A stretch of DNA of 64,000 nucleotides from JABWBH01 sp964526695 (GTDB lineage Bacteria; Planctomycetota; Phycisphaerae; UBA1845): assembly GCA_964526695.1 (NCBI GenBank), contig CAZGJA010000035.1, forward strand, positions 24,543 to 88,542, written 5' to 3'. The first letter of the stretch is position 1. Every line of letters begins with the position of its first letter. Under the pieces are notes generated by a model, which worked only from the letters and a program-made list of their open reading frames with translations, had not been told where the DNA came from and did not search any database. Below, in pieces: positions 8,618-16,316 of this stretch. The translations under genes and the position numbers were made by a program.

Positions 8618-9063
8618 GCTCGACTCGCTGCACCGGCTTGCGGCGCGCGAGCGATTCCTGCAGCGATTACGACGTTTGACGCGACAGGGGGGATGAGCGT
8701 TTCATAGTGGCTGGGCGCGGCCCGGTTTCTTAACCGAAGCCGGGCCGTGCCGTTTGTTGACCGCCGGTCCCGCGGCATTCATGCGTCGCGTGCGGTAGGC
8801 AAGCTCTCGTCCATCCCGGAGCCCGTGACACCAAGCGGGTCGTTCCGGGTCGCATGATGCGACACGCTCTCCACGGCCTGTTCCCGCTTTCTCCGGAATG
8901 ACGGAGTACGTCAGACCGTGCCACCCTGATTCATGCGCTTGGCGCCGCTTTCATTCACGAACTTCAAGCAGTTGCTCTGGCGGTTTCGGGGCGAAGCGGG
9001 CTTCCGCTCGACGGCGTTCGTGACCGCCGGTATCCTGAGCTACGGATGCGGAGGGTTTCATTC
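8618..9063. other. intergenic stretch with one GC-rich hairpin
   Basis: 446 bp without a gene I can support. A hairpin with arms CGGCCCGG (8718-8725) and CCGGGCCG (8740-8747) lies about 100 bp after the preceding stop. It is not followed by a T-tract, so I would not call it an intrinsic terminator with confidence. The remainder shows only scattered GC-rich sequence with no clear promoter for the lipoprotein gene. Confidence 0.4.
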
Positions 9064-9402
9064 ATGCGAAAACGCGTTCTGGCGATGGGGTTGGCCGTTT
9101 CGGTTGCAGGCGTGGCGGCGGCGTCCGGCTGCTATCAGGCGATATCGATTGCGCCTTCGTGTCCGGCGCAATTGGAGGTCGGACAGACAGGCGCACTGCT
9201 CTCGGGAGCGGAGAACGCGGGGCAGATCGCCAAGTTCCTCTGGGAGGCGTTCCCGGCGGAAGCCGGCGACATCGGCGACCCCACCGACGCCGACACCACG
9301 TTCACGGCGCTGGAGGAGGGCACGGTCACCCTGCGGCTGACGGCCAGCGATGGACTGTTCCAAGTGATTTCGCAGTGCGAGACGGAGATCACGGCGCCTT
9401 AG
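9064..9402 (+). CDS. small lipoprotein with Ig/PKD-like domain
   Basis: 112 aa. ATG 9064 is preferred over ATG 9046 because a GGAGGG box about 9 nt upstream fits it. The signal sequence MRKRVLAMGLAVSVAGV runs into a lipobox VAAASGC, so the mature protein starts at Cys near residue 22 and is lipid-anchored. The remainder (VGQTGALLSGAEN, TFTALEEGTVTLRLTASDG) has the beta-strand rhythm of PKD or bacterial Ig-like domains, ending at a second Cys pair region (SQCETEI). No partner is evident nearby. Function unknown; a surface-exposed structural or adhesion role is inference. Confidence 0.7.
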   Translation: MRKRVLAMGLAVSVAGVAAASGCYQAISIAPSCPAQLEVGQTGALLSGAENAGQIAKFLWEAFPAEAGDIGDPTDADTTFTALEEGTVTLRLTASDGLFQVISQCETEITAP

Positions 9403-9769
9403 CAGGCCCTGACCGGGTCTCCCTAACCGGCCATGATCAGGCTTGGGAATCGCAAGACCATCCGGTCGTCCGGCCATGTTGGCGTAGCGCGCCGTGCTTC
9501 GAAGCGGTGGGGGCTTCTTTCATTTCAAGCATCCATCTCGGCCGGCCTACAGCGCTGAGAGCGATCCTCGAGAAGAAGAGCCGGCTCTATCTCGCGGCGC
9601 ACGCGCGCCCGGTCGCGACCTGCCCCCCTGGAAGCGCAGCAAGCGGGGGGTAAATGGAATTGCACGACTGCCCACACGCCTTCACTGTCGTGCACTCACT
9701 CGCTTTGATCGAAACAAGGCGGCGGGTTCGCGCAGCTTCGGGTTTCGTAGCTTTGGGGGAGGAAATGCC
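9403..9769. other. intergenic stretch, no feature recognised
   Basis: About 370 bp between the lipoprotein and the reductase. I see no gene, no convincing promoter hexamer pair and no repeat of the families found elsewhere in the window. A GGGGGAGGA ribosome-binding site for the reductase lies at its right end (9755-9763). Confidence 0.5.
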
Positions 9770-10747
9770 ATGAAGTCCAAGGCCGTTGAAATGTCGTATC
9801 GACCCCTCGGCAGATGCGGGACCAAGGTCAGCGCGATGGGGCTGGGCGGGTGGACGACGTTCGGCGCGGCCGTGAAGGACAAGGCCGTCGTCCGGCGGAT
9901 CATCCAATCCGCGTTCGACGCGGGCATCAACTTCTTCGACATCGCCGACGCCTACGCGGCGGGGGAGGCGGAGAAGGCCATGGGGCGCGTGCTGCGCGAT
10001 CTGCCGCGCCACGAGCTGGTCATCTCCACCAAGCTCTTCTTCCCGATGAGCAACGACGTCAACGACCGCGGCCTGTCGCGCAAGCACGTCATGGAGTCCG
10101 CCGAGCGGAGCCTGACGCGGATCGGCACGGACTACCTCGACGTGTACTTCTGCCACCGCTTCGACGAGCAGACGCCGGTCGAGGAAACCGCGCGGGCGAT
10201 GGACGACCTCATCCACCAAGGCAAGGTGCTTTACTGGGGCACGAGCGAATGGACGGGCCGGCAGCTTGCCGACTTGCACACGCTCTGTCATCGCGGAAGC
10301 CTCTACGCGCCGCAAGTCGAGCAGCCGCAACTGAGCATCCTGTACCGCCGCAAGTATCTCGAAGACGTGCGGCCGGCGCTGAGCGAGCTGGGCATGGGCG
10401 CGGTGGTGTGGAGCCCGCTGGCGTCCGGGCTGCTCACGGGCAAATACGACAAGGGCGTGCCGAAGGCCAGCCGGCTGGCGGGCATCGACTGGCTCAAGGA
10501 GAAACTGCTCACGCCGGAGAATGTCGCGCGCAGCAAGCAGGTGCAGGCGCTGGCGGACCGGATCGGCTGCACCCGCGCGCAGCTTTCGCTCGCTTGGGCG
10601 CTGGCGCAGGACGGCGTGTCCAGCGTGATCCTCGGCGCGACCCAGCCCGCCCAGCTCAAGGAAAACCTCGAAGCGCTCGCCATCAGCCTCCCCGACGAGA
10701 TCGCGCAGGAGATTGCAAACATCGAGCCGGCGCAGGTCGAGTCATGA
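9770..10747 (+). CDS. aldo/keto reductase (potassium-channel beta-subunit-like, AKR6/7 type)
   Basis: 325 aa from ATG 9770, 6 nt after a strong GGGGGAGGA box. The catalytic tetrad of the family is visible: Asp and Tyr in FFDIADAYAAGEAE, Lys in VISTKLFF, and His in YLDVYFCHRFD. The NADPH-binding C-terminal part includes WSPLASGLLTGKY and SSVILGATQPAQLKENL. The overall pattern is closest to the Kv-beta/YghZ branch, which reduces aldehydes using NADPH in the cytoplasm. It stands alone between repeat-rich gaps, so the physiological substrate cannot be inferred. Length is normal for the family. Confidence 0.92.
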   Translation: MKSKAVEMSYRPLGRCGTKVSAMGLGGWTTFGAAVKDKAVVRRIIQSAFDAGINFFDIADAYAAGEAEKAMGRVLRDLPRHELVISTKLFFPMSNDVNDRGLSRKHVMESAERSLTRIGTDYLDVYFCHRFDEQTPVEETARAMDDLIHQGKVLYWGTSEWTGRQLADLHTLCHRGSLYAPQVEQPQLSILYRRKYLEDVRPALSELGMGAVVWSPLASGLLTGKYDKGVPKASRLAGIDWLKEKLLTPENVARSKQVQALADRIGCTRAQLSLAWALAQDGVSSVILGATQPAQLKENLEALAISLPDEIAQEIANIEPAQVES

Positions 10748-10782
10748 GCCGGGGAGAATCTTTCCAACGAGCCGACCAGGCC

Positions 10783-10939
10783 GTGGACCGTCCAAGGTAG
10801 TGACCATTCCGGGTGGTGACCGTCCAGGGTAGCGACCGCTCAGGGCTATCTCCGCCCGCGACCGGGTGGCATGGCCTGGCGTACTCGCCTGGCCATGCGG
10901 CCGGGTGGCATGGCCTGGCGTACTCGCCTGGCCATGCGG
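10783..10939. repeat. tandem 39-bp palindromic repeat (two perfect copies) with short lead repeats
   Basis: Two identical 39-bp units occupy 10862-10900 and 10901-10939. Each contains the near-palindrome CATGGCCTGGCG-tact-CGCCTGGCCATG (one mismatch per arm), so each can fold as a 4-nt-loop hairpin. Related copies occur at 34146-34260, 35822-35858 and 62013-62049. Just before them, 10783-10836 repeats a gtgaccgtccagggta-like unit about three times. No gene is supported in 10748-11376. Confidence 0.85.
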
Positions 10940-11344
10940 CTGAGGTGCCTCGCTGATACTGCAACGTAAACCTCTCCGAGCCGCGCCTTTAGCAGTGCAG
11001 CCTCCGCGGCACTTTGAGAAGCCGGCCCGGCGTCACCACTGATCGAGCTGGGCGATTTCGGCCGCCACTCCAATGCACAGGGAGGCCGAGCGCCACTAGT
11101 GGATAAACGCGCGCGGAGACTCTCGAGCGGCGATGCAACCGAACGCCCCTTTATGTTCAACCCGGTCCCCCAAGGCACAAGCAGGCCGGTACTCCTCCTG
11201 AGCGGAGCCACCATCACGGATGCGGCCTGAGGCTCGAATAAGGTTATCGGTCCTTCGTCGATATCTGCAACCAACTTCTGCACAACAACTTACGGTGAAT
11301 TGTACAAAATCTTCTCCAATGCTAGCAATATGATATATTGAAGA

Positions 11345-11350
11345 TATAAT
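11345..11350 (+). promoter_or_regulatory. consensus -10 box upstream of the SPFH gene
   Basis: A perfect TATAAT sits 26 bp before ATG 11377, inside a sharply AT-rich island (about 11290-11375) in otherwise GC-rich DNA. The -35 is weak: CTAGCA at 11322-11327 is the best match at 17-bp spacing. A GGAGA ribosome-binding site follows at 11364-11368. Confidence 0.55.
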
Positions 11351-11376
11351 GCCTCGCAAGCATAGGAGACCAATTC

Positions 11377-12270
11377 ATGGAAACTAGAGAGCTCAAGGGT
11401 CGATCGTTGAACGGGTGGCTCATGATGGCGGTGTTGTTAGCCGCAGGAGTGGGCTTGGGGTTCTGGGGCTACGCGTGGATTAAGACGGCGGCACAAACGC
11501 AGACGGCCAGCGGGTTGAACATCGCGGCGTGGTCGCTGGCGGAGTTGACCTGGGCCGCGCTGCTGTTGGGTTTCTTCACGCTCCAACCCAACGTCGGCGC
11601 GGTGCTGATCCTCTTCGGGCGGTACAAGGGCACGGTCCACGAAAGCGGCTTTCACTGGGCGAATCCGTTTCTGTCCAAGGTGAAAGTGTCCGTCCGCGCC
11701 CGCAACCTCAACGGCGAGAAGATCAAGGTCAACGACTCGCGCGGCAATCCCATCGAGATCGCCGCCATCGTCGTGTGGCGGGTCGAGGACACCGCCAAGG
11801 CGGTCTTCGACGTGGATCATTACGAGAATTACGTGACCATCCAGAGCGAGGCCGCGCTGCGCCACCTGGCGATGTCCTATCCGTACGACACGTTCGAGGG
11901 CGACACGCTGTCGCTGCGCGGGAGCGTGGATGAGGTCTCGGCGGCGCTCCAGAAGGAAGTGCAGGACCGCGTCGCGCCCACGGGCGTGGTCATCAAGGAG
12001 ACGCGCATCAGCCACCTCGCCTACGCGCCGGAAATCGCCGGCGCCATGCTTCAGCGGCAGCAGGCCGAGGCGATCGTGGCGGCGCGGACGCGCATCGTCG
12101 ATGGCGCCGTGGGCATGGTGGAGCTGGCGCTGGAGAAGCTCGAGGCCAATAACACGGTGAAGCTGGACGATGAGCGTCGCGCGGCGATGGTCAGCAACCT
12201 GCTGGTCGTGCTCTGCGGGCACGAGTCGGCGCATCCGGTGGTCAACGCGGGAACGCTCTACACGGGGTAG
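11377..12270 (+). CDS. SPFH/Band 7 domain membrane protein
   Basis: 297 aa. Two hydrophobic segments occur near the N-terminus (LMMAVLLAAGVGLGFWGYAW and LAELTWAALLLGFFTL). They are followed by an SPFH domain from about residue 70 (VGAVLILFGRYKGTVHESGFHWANPF, IEIAAIVVWRVEDTAKAVFDV) and a helical tail with the AMLQRQQAEAIVAARTRIVDGAV pattern seen in stomatin-like proteins. These proteins form large membrane-associated oligomers in lipid microdomains. It is followed 6 bp later by a ribbon-helix-helix protein, an arrangement that suggests a conserved two-gene unit. The AT-rich promoter region upstream is consistent with independent regulation. Confidence 0.9.
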   Translation: METRELKGRSLNGWLMMAVLLAAGVGLGFWGYAWIKTAAQTQTASGLNIAAWSLAELTWAALLLGFFTLQPNVGAVLILFGRYKGTVHESGFHWANPFLSKVKVSVRARNLNGEKIKVNDSRGNPIEIAAIVVWRVEDTAKAVFDVDHYENYVTIQSEAALRHLAMSYPYDTFEGDTLSLRGSVDEVSAALQKEVQDRVAPTGVVIKETRISHLAYAPEIAGAMLQRQQAEAIVAARTRIVDGAVGMVELALEKLEANNTVKLDDERRAAMVSNLLVVLCGHESAHPVVNAGTLYTG

Positions 12271-12276
12271 CCGGTC

Positions 12277-12510
12277 ATGGCCGATCGCAAGAGCTTCCTG
12301 CTGCGGTTGCCGCCGGACCTGCTCGACGAGCTGAACCGGTGGGCGCGCGACGAGCTGCGCAGCCTCAACGCGCAGATCGAGTACGTTCTGCGCGAAGCCG
12401 CGCGGTCCCGGCGGCGGACCCTTGTCGATCCGCCGCCGGGTTCTGCGGTCTCTCCGATACGCGGAGAGGAGGAGGATGTTCCCAGCAGCGACGCGTCAGA
12501 CGCTCAGTAG
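12277..12510 (+). CDS. Arc/MetJ-type ribbon-helix-helix protein
   Basis: 77 aa. Residues 3-45 read as an Arc-like RHH fold: beta strand KSFLLRLPPDLLDEL, helix A RWARDELRSLNAQIEYVLREA. The tail is Pro/Glu/Asp rich and probably disordered. Such proteins usually bind operator DNA as dimers; the basic strand residues at the N-terminus would contact bases. Its start is 6 bp after the SPFH stop, so the two are almost certainly cotranscribed. Its last 15 bp overlap the 3' end of the convergent GNAT gene. It could regulate its own operon; no toxin partner is visible. Confidence 0.8.
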   Translation: MADRKSFLLRLPPDLLDELNRWARDELRSLNAQIEYVLREAARSRRRTLVDPPPGSAVSPIRGEEEDVPSSDASDAQ

Positions 12511-13125
12511 CGCGTTGTCACGGCACAGGACGGCCGGCGTCCTCGAATCGCGCACACACAGTCCGGCGATGTGGCTGTCGTCTTCGCCAAGGCGTTCGTA
12601 GTCCTCACGCAAAACCGCGTAGTGCAGCTCGTCGTGGTACCGGCCGTCGCGCCAGAACGCCTGGCGCGAACGGCCTTCCGATACAAAGCCCACCTTCTCA
12701 TACACGCGGATCGCGCGGGCATTGGACGCCATGACGGTCAGCTCCACGCGATTGAGGTTCAACTCACGGAACGCATAGCGCAGCATCAGCCGCAGGGTCT
12801 CCGTGCCCAGACCCTTGTCCTTGATGTCCTCCGGGCCGAGCGTAATGCCCAGGATCGCGCGGCGACCTGAGAGGTCGATGCGATGCAGGCCGACCACGCC
12901 GATGAGCTGGTGGTCTTCACACAAGGCCACGCCGCAGATCACGTCCGCGGGCGACGTGTAGAGCTTCTCAATGAACTCCTTCTCGCGCAGTTCGTTGATC
13001 GGCAAATAGCGATTCAAATACCGCCAGTTGCGCGGATCGTTGAACCACTGGCGGAGCAGCGGCTCGTCCCCCGGCTCAATGGGCCGAAAGTAGATGCGTT
13101 CTCCTTTGTAATAACAGACGTTCAT
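12496..13125 (-). CDS. GNAT family N-acetyltransferase (RimJ/RimL-like)
   Basis: 209 aa. It opens with ERIYFRPIEPGDEPLLRQWFND, typical of the RimJ/RimL branch. The acetyl-CoA pocket is seen at LGPEDIKDKGLGTETLRLMLRYAF (Q/RxxGxG/A-type turn), followed by ELTVMASNARAIRVYEKVGF. AGAGGA lies 8 nt before ATG 13125. Likely substrates are protein N-termini, amino sugars or small amines; nothing nearby decides. The C-terminal 20 residues extend past the domain and overlap the convergent Arc-like gene. An intrinsic terminator lies 170 bp upstream on the same strand, so this gene needs its own promoter or depends on readthrough from the small unit at 13297-13538. Confidence 0.85.
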   Translation of the reverse strand: MNVCYYKGERIYFRPIEPGDEPLLRQWFNDPRNWRYLNRYLPINELREKEFIEKLYTSPADVICGVALCEDHQLIGVVGLHRIDLSGRRAILGITLGPEDIKDKGLGTETLRLMLRYAFRELNLNRVELTVMASNARAIRVYEKVGFVSEGRSRQAFWRDGRYHDELHYAVLREDYERLGEDDSHIAGLCVRDSRTPAVLCRDNALLSV

Positions 13126-13139
13126 GTGTGTATCCTCTT

Positions 13140-13240
13140 ACAGAGCCGCGCCCGCAAGGGAGCGGTTCTTCCACGTGTGCGGAAGCCACGTTCTTCGGTC
13201 TTCCCGTTGCCAACCGCTTCCTTGCGGATGCGGCTCCGTG
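13140..13240. repeat. inverted repeat of the GAGCCGCGCCCG family
   Basis: Two copies in opposite orientation face each other. CAGAGCCGCGCCCGCAAGGG begins at about 13140, and its diverged complement (CCGCTTCCTTGCGGATGCGG) begins at about 13208. The family recurs at 23450-23564, 36072-36151 and 44236-44432. The paired copies could form a long cruciform or RNA hairpin just upstream of the GNAT gene. Confidence 0.75.
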
Positions 13241-13296
13241 CGCGCACTGCCAGCGCACCGGACGATCGCCGCCCGACGGCGATCTCCCATTCCAAC

Positions 13297-13326
13297 AAAA
13301 AACCCCGCGGATGCTTGTCCGCGGGG
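13297..13326 (-). terminator. intrinsic terminator (leftward)
   Basis: Reading leftward, a 9-bp perfect stem CCCCGCGGA / TCCGCGGGG (13318-13326 and 13303-13311) with a 6-nt loop is followed immediately by six T residues (13302-13297) and then GTTGG. This is the clearest rho-independent terminator in the window. It lies 170 bp upstream of the leftward GNAT gene, so it should end a separate short transcript from 13503. Confidence 0.85.
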
Positions 13327-13354
13327 TGGTCCCAATGCAACTTGTCGGACGACC

Positions 13355-13456
13355 CTACGGACTGCGATCGCGCGGCGCAAAACCGCCGCACGTCGGCGTC
13401 GTGCATTCGACGGCGACTGCGCCGGCACACATATACTTGTCCTGGATCGAAATCAT
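13355..13456 (-). CDS. 33-aa cysteine-containing small protein (candidate)
   Basis: A 34-codon ORF starts at ATG 13456 (an in-frame GTG precedes it directly) and stops with TAG at 13355. Its sequence begins MISIQDKYMCAGAVAVECTT and continues with PTCGGFAPRDRSP. Cysteines are at residues 10, 18 and 23. An AAGGGG box lies about 9 nt before the ATG. It is the only ORF placed correctly between a strong leftward promoter (13510-13538) and an intrinsic terminator (13297-13326), about 27 nt and 28 nt from each element. I do not recognise a family. It could instead be a leader peptide or an incidental ORF in a small RNA of about 200 nt. Confidence 0.5.
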   Translation of the reverse strand: MISIQDKYMCAGAVAVECTTPTCGGFAPRDRSP

Positions 13457-13509
13457 CACGGCATACCCCTTCATTCCATCTTGCAGGTCATTTCCTGCTG
13501 GACCGACAT

Positions 13510-13538
13510 ACTTTACGCCGTGCCTCAGTTAATGTCAA
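13510..13538 (-). promoter_or_regulatory. sigma70-type promoter (leftward)
   Basis: On the minus strand a perfect TTGACA (13538-13533) is followed after exactly 17 nt by TAAAGT (13515-13510, 4 of 6 matches to TATAAT). Transcription should start near 13503 and run into the terminator at 13297-13326, giving a transcript of about 205 nt. The local AT content is higher than the surroundings. Confidence 0.75.
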
Positions 13539-13662
13539 TCCCGCGGGAAAAAATTATTTGTAGGCCGCAGGCAATGCGTAAACCGGTCGGCGGCTGGGAC
13601 GGTCGGCATGGTGATAGCGGCGCCTGAAACCGCGTGGCAGGATGGACCCGGTTGGCCGACGG

Positions 13663-13682
13663 CCCCCCACTTGCGTGGGGGG
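13663..13682. repeat. 8-bp stem GC hairpin
   Basis: Arms CCCCCCAC (13663-13670) and GTGGGGGG (13675-13682) enclose a 4-nt loop, followed by TTCTGATT. It could serve as a weak terminator on the plus strand, but there is no plus-strand gene ending nearby. No other feature is supported between 13540 and the BNR gene. Confidence 0.4.
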
Positions 13683-13852
13683 TTCTGATTGGCCCCCTCT
13701 CCAATCGCGCGCGCGGCTCGCTCACCGATATTCTCGTCCGATGCAGGAGACGGAGTTCGCGCCGCGTTTCCAAACCGGCTTGACCGCCGCTAAACTGGCG
13801 CGTGTCCGCGCGGCGAGCGCCGGACGTCTGATGGACCTCGGCGGAGCAACAC

Positions 13853-14944
13853 ATGAACTCTACGTCAAATCTGCTGATCGTCGGCACGCGCAAGGGCACG
13901 ATCCTCTTCGAGCGGCGCGGGCAGGACTGGAAGCCCCTGCGCGCGGCGCACATGGGAATATCCGTTTCCTATGCGACGCTCGACCCGCGCACGGGAACCC
14001 TGTGGGCGTGTCTCGATCACGGCCACTGGGGACAAAAGCTCCAGCGCTCGAAAAACGTGGGGCAGACGTGGGAGGAGCTGACGCCGCCCGCGTATCCGGA
14101 GGGAAGTCTCCTGCGCGAAGGCGTGCCGGCCACGATGCGCTACCTTTGGGTCTTGCAGCCGGGACCGGCGAGCGAGCCGGGCACGATCTACATCGGCACG
14201 GAGCCGGGCGGGCTGTTCGTCTCGCGCGACGGGGGCGAGTCGTTCATGCTCGTTGCAAGCCTGTGGAATCACCCTTCGCGCATGACCTGGTTCGGCGGCG
14301 GGCGCGACAACGCCGGGATCCACTCCGTCGTCATCGACCCGCGCGACAGCCGGCATCTCTTCGTCGGCGTCAGTTGCGCCGGCGTGTTCGAGACGACCGA
14401 TGGCGGCGCGACTTGGAACCCGCGCAACAAAGGGCTCAAGGCCACGTTCCTGCCCGACCCCGAGGCCGAGATCGGGCACGATCCACACCTGCTGGCGGCC
14501 TGCCCGGCGGCCCCCGACTGCATGTGGCAGCAGAATCACTGCGGGATATTCAATTCGACGGACGGCGGCAAGCAGTGGAAGGAAGTGACGCAGAAGGACG
14601 GACCGGCCAACTTCGGATTCGCCGTTTCCGTGGACGCGAGCGATCCGGACACGGCGTGGGTGGTGCCCGGCGTGAAGGATGAGTGTCGCGTGGCGTACGA
14701 GCAGGCGATGTGCGTGTGCCGCACGACCGACGGTGGGCGAAGCTGGAAGGCGCTGCGCAAGGGGCTGCCTCAGGAGCATTGTTACGACATCGTGCTTCGG
14801 CACTCGCTGGACCTGTCCGGCGATGCGCTGGCGTTCGGCTCGACGACGGGCAACCTGTTCGTCTCCGACGACCGCGGCGATTCGTGGCGCTGCCTCAGCC
14901 ATTATCTGCCGCCGGTTTACTCCGTTCGATTTGCGACGGTATGA
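13853..14944 (+). CDS. BNR/Asp-box beta-propeller protein (exo-alpha-sialidase-like fold)
   Basis: 363 aa. Six Asp-box motifs (S/T-x-D/N-x-G-x-T/S-W/F) are spread along the chain: SKNVGQTW, SRDGGESF, TTDGGATW, STDGGKQW, TTDGGRSW and SDDRGDSW. They define a six-bladed propeller. The N-terminus LLIVGTRKGTILFER has no signal peptide, so the protein appears cytoplasmic and is unlikely to be a true secreted sialidase. GGCGGAG lies 6 nt before ATG 13853. It overlaps the next gene by ATGA, so the two are translationally coupled. As I recall, in other bacteria this propeller type often sits beside a MoaD/ThiS-like gene. Here a MoaD-like gene exists 14 kb away (28812-29090) rather than adjacent. Function unknown. 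Confidence 0.8.
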   Translation: MNSTSNLLIVGTRKGTILFERRGQDWKPLRAAHMGISVSYATLDPRTGTLWACLDHGHWGQKLQRSKNVGQTWEELTPPAYPEGSLLREGVPATMRYLWVLQPGPASEPGTIYIGTEPGGLFVSRDGGESFMLVASLWNHPSRMTWFGGGRDNAGIHSVVIDPRDSRHLFVGVSCAGVFETTDGGATWNPRNKGLKATFLPDPEAEIGHDPHLLAACPAAPDCMWQQNHCGIFNSTDGGKQWKEVTQKDGPANFGFAVSVDASDPDTAWVVPGVKDECRVAYEQAMCVCRTTDGGRSWKALRKGLPQEHCYDIVLRHSLDLSGDALAFGSTTGNLFVSDDRGDSWRCLSHYLPPVYSVRFATV

Positions 14945-16227
14945 AAGTCGTCATGCTGGCCGCGGGCGCTGCGGGGATGGTGTGCGGGAGTTGTCTGCGC
15001 GACAACCGGCTGGCGGCGGCGCTGATTGCGAAAGGGCGCAGCGTCTTGCTGATGCCGCTCTACACGCCGCTGCGCACGGATGAAGCGGACGTCAGCGGCG
15101 GCGAGGTGCAGCTCGGCGGGATCAGCGTTTATTTGCGGCACAAGCTGCCTTTCCTGCGCCACATGCCCGCGTGGCTGGCCCGCGCTCTGAGCGGTCGTCG
15201 TCTGCTGGCAAGCGTCGCCCGCTTCGGATCCGCCACCCGAGCGGAGGAGCTGGGCGCACTAACCGTCTCCGTGCTCAAGGGCGAGCACGGTCCGCAGCGG
15301 GCGGAGCTGGATCGACTCATCGCGGCGCTTAAGCCGCAGCGACCTGACATTGTCAACCTGCCAAACCTCATGCTGCTCGGCGCGGCGAAGCCGTTGCGCG
15401 AGGCGCTCGGCGCGCGAATCGTCTGCACGCTCGGCGGCGAGGACATCTTTCTGGACGCGCTGCCGCAGCCGCATCGAAGCGAGTCATTCCGCCTGATTGC
15501 CGAGGCTACGGGATCGGTGGATGCGTTCATCGCGGTGACTCGGTACTACTCGGATCATGCTTCGCGCCATTTCAACCTGCCGGCGCAGCGCGTGCGAACG
15601 GTTCCGCTGGGCGTAAACGTCGAGAACTTTCCGCCGGCCGAGCCGCCGCCGCCGCCGATGACCATCGGCTTTCTTGCGCGGTTATGTCCCGCCAAGGGAT
15701 TGCACCTGCTGGCCGAGGCGTTCGTTGCCCTGCGCAAGGGCGGCACGCACGCACGCCTGCGCGTCGCCGGTTACATGGCTTCGGTGGACGCGGGCTACGT
15801 GCGCCACGTGCGCGGCCGCCTGGATGCGGAGGGTCTCCGCGACGACGTCGATTGGGTCGGTGAAGTCGATCTGTCGGGGAAAGCCGAGTTCCTGCGCTCG
15901 CTTCACGTCTTCTGCGTGCCGACGGTGTATCCGGAGTCGAAAGGGCTGTCGATCATCGAGGCCATGGCGTGCGGCGTGTCGGTGGTGCAGCCGGCCCACG
16001 GCTCATTCCCGGAGCTGGTCGGCGAGACGGGCGCGGGTCTGCTGTTTCCGCCGGGTGACGTGCCCTCGCTGGCGAGCGCGCTGGCACAGTTGCTCGGCGA
16101 CTCGAACCGGCGCAGGGAGTTGGGTGACAAAGGTCGGGCAGCCGCGAGCGAACGCTTCAGCGCCGAACGCATGGCGGAAGAAACCTGGCGCGTGTATGAG
16201 GATGTTCTGACTGGCAGCTTGGTGTGA
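14941..16227 (+). CDS. GT4-type glycosyltransferase
   Basis: 428 aa from ATG 14941, which overlaps the upstream stop as ATGA. The N-terminal GT-B domain starts MKVVMLAAGAAGMVCGSCLR, with a Gly-rich donor-side loop. The C-terminal domain has IGFLARLCPAKGLHLLAEAF (about 240-260), a VCTLGGEDIF segment earlier, and the family 4 signature VPTVYPESKGLSIIEAMACG near 335-354. The enzyme should add a hexose to a lipid or polysaccharide acceptor at the membrane. The partnership with the propeller gene is unusual and its meaning is unclear. Conserved length and motifs make the family call secure; the substrate is not known. Confidence 0.88.
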   Translation: MKVVMLAAGAAGMVCGSCLRDNRLAAALIAKGRSVLLMPLYTPLRTDEADVSGGEVQLGGISVYLRHKLPFLRHMPAWLARALSGRRLLASVARFGSATRAEELGALTVSVLKGEHGPQRAELDRLIAALKPQRPDIVNLPNLMLLGAAKPLREALGARIVCTLGGEDIFLDALPQPHRSESFRLIAEATGSVDAFIAVTRYYSDHASRHFNLPAQRVRTVPLGVNVENFPPAEPPPPPMTIGFLARLCPAKGLHLLAEAFVALRKGGTHARLRVAGYMASVDAGYVRHVRGRLDAEGLRDDVDWVGEVDLSGKAEFLRSLHVFCVPTVYPESKGLSIIEAMACGVSVVQPAHGSFPELVGETGAGLLFPPGDVPSLASALAQLLGDSNRRRELGDKGRAAASERFSAERMAEETWRVYEDVLTGSLV

Positions 16228-16316
16228 CGCCCGGCGTGGGGCGGGCCATGCCCTCCGCCCCGCGATCCGAGGACGTCGGCGGGCATAGCCCGCCCTACGG
16301 CACATCGTGGCTGCGC

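Noticed and set aside
8718..8747. Intrinsic terminator after the coiled-coil protein gene
   Set aside because: The stem is only 8 bp with a 14-nt loop and no T-tract follows.
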